Source: a virus
Virus record (IMG/VR): IMGVR_UViG_3300046001_001498
Coordinates: 1 to 21,206 of that record
Length of the DNA: 21,206 nucleotides
Reading direction: 5' to 3' (one strand)
Shown here piece after piece: positions 20,395 through 21,206 of this stretch; the stretch's first letter is position 1; each line of letters begins with the position of its first letter. The notes under the pieces are model-generated. The model was given only the letters and a program-made list of their open reading frames with translations, searched no databases and was not told the origin of the DNA. A program made the translations under genes and the position numbers.

Positions 20395-20799
20395 TTATGC
20401 AAAGACGGTGACTGTGAATTCAGCCGCCAGATAGGTTTGGTCGTTTATGGTTATAGACCCTATTGAAGTAGCGCGTTCAACCCGTAGGTCATACACCAAC
20501 CCCGAAAGAGTCTTATCTGATTCTATCGCAGCTTTCACGCTGTCTGAGCCTGTCGGACTGCAATAGGCATCAAGTTTTCGCTGCATCTGCCTCTCAGCCG
20601 CACGGCCTACGATAACGGTTGCAACGAAGTTATAGGTCACTAGACCACCATTGATTGCCCCATCGTATTCAACGCTCTCCATGTTGACGATACCGATTGG
20701 TGGGGTTGGATTGTCTGGCACTTCAGCAGACGCACGAAGCCCGCTGATAGTTGCCAGATTGGTTGCGATGCCCTGTCGAATCGCGCTTATGTCAGCCAC
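20395..20799 (-). CDS. Tail terminator / tail completion protein
   Basis: 134 residues. The start ADISAIRQGIATNLATISGL with VPDNPTPPIGIV, then GRAAERQMQRKLDAYCSPTG, VKAAIESDKTLSGLV and the closing strand AAEFTVTVFA form a pattern I know from actinophage tail terminator or head-tail joining proteins. Such proteins cap the tail tube and attach it to the connector. Start is GTG at 20797-20799, overlapping the TAG of the upstream gene (TAGTG). It stands immediately before the major tail protein gene, the standard order. Confidence 0.8.
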   Translation of the reverse strand: MADISAIRQGIATNLATISGLRASAEVPDNPTPPIGIVNMESVEYDGAINGGLVTYNFVATVIVGRAAERQMQRKLDAYCSPTGSDSVKAAIESDKTLSGLVYDLRVERATSIGSITINDQTYLAAEFTVTVFA

Positions 20800-21206
20800 T
20801 AGGCCATCCTGATTTTACGAAACGGAGCAAGCAGCGATTCAATGTCTGGATCTGTTCTGCTTACACGAACTACGCCAATCTCACCGAATCCAGCCACGCC
20901 AAGGGGTGAGTCATAGCGCTTGAATTCACGAACAGCTAGGAAATTGCAAGCCTGACGAATGTCAGTAGGAACAGCGGTTCCATAACCAAATAGTCCGACA
21001 ACCTGCACCGTAGCCTCGCCCTGGGAGTCTGGGAAGTTTACCGTTGGGAACAAATAGTCACCGACAGCACGAATGCGAGTGTAAGGCGTGTAAACGCCAC
21101 CAGCAATGCCGTTTAGTGGCTCAAGCTGATAATCAGATGTTTTCCAAGTGGTGTCAAAGCTGCCATCGGCATCTGTGGAAGTTTTTAGGGTTGTTAGACT
21201 AACGAG
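20799..21206 (-). CDS. Head-tail connector / adaptor protein, N-terminus outside window
   Basis: 135 codons are visible and the frame is open through the right edge. The segment LVSLTTLKTS, then DYQLEPLNGI, VGLFGYGTAVPTDIRQACNF, REFKRYDSPLGVAGFGEIG and RVSRTDPDIESLLAPFRKI is typical of actinophage head-tail adaptors of the HK97 gp6 type, which form a ring under the portal. The DPD-x-x-x-LL-x-P-F/Y-R end is especially characteristic. It precedes the tail terminator, as expected, so portal and capsid genes should lie to the right. Confidence 0.8.
   Translation of the reverse strand, partial: LVSLTTLKTSTDADGSFDTTWKTSDYQLEPLNGIAGGVYTPYTRIRAVGDYLFPTVNFPDSQGEATVQVVGLFGYGTAVPTDIRQACNFLAVREFKRYDSPLGVAGFGEIGVVRVSRTDPDIESLLAPFRKIRMA

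Overview
The window looks like part of a tailed phage (siphovirus) genome whose host is an actinobacterium. The host call rests on two WhiB-family iron-sulfur regulators, a family known only from Actinobacteria and their phages, together with an NrdH-type redoxin and actinophage-style small genes. Base composition is moderate rather than high in GC, which fits a low-GC (for example freshwater) actinobacterium better than a mycobacterium or streptomycete. That last step is inference. No integrase, repressor, tRNA, CRISPR array or insertion sequence is visible, so lifestyle is undecided.

Layout. Positions 1-7875 (minus strand) are a tightly packed early or replication operon. In transcription order it holds: YqaJ-type exonuclease, single-strand annealing protein, coiled-coil protein, HNH protein, replication initiator with an apparent built-in origin, zinc-finger protein, OB-fold ssDNA-binding protein, RusA resolvase, small unknowns, NrdH, a 28-residue membrane peptide, an HExxH metalloprotease, more small genes, a metallophosphoesterase and a DNA methyltransferase cut by the left edge. 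Most junctions are ATGA, TAATG or GTGA overlaps, so the genes are translationally coupled.

Positions 7876-8750 (plus strand) form an island running against everything else: two whiB genes, then a promoter-terminator pair enclosing about 100 nt of apparently noncoding RNA. The second whiB has a near-consensus promoter placed so that its ATG is the transcription start, giving a leaderless mRNA.

Positions 8749-21206 (minus strand) are the structural and lysis operon. In transcription order: head-tail connector (cut by the right edge), tail terminator, major tail protein, tail assembly chaperone with a -1 frameshift product, an internal terminator, a tail protein, the tape measure protein, a minor tail protein, tail-fibre genes including two glycine-rich adhesin-like proteins, and a lysis cassette of coiled-coil membrane protein, M23 endolysin, two-helix membrane protein and r1t-type holin. 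It ends at a strong, probably bidirectional terminator shared with the whiB island.

How it fits together: the early operon supplies recombination, replication initiation, Holliday-junction resolution and DNA modification; the WhiB proteins probably retune host or phage transcription; the late operon builds the tail and lyses the cell. No gene-free stretch exceeds 300 bases. The longest, 8557-8748, holds the ncRNA candidate and terminator.
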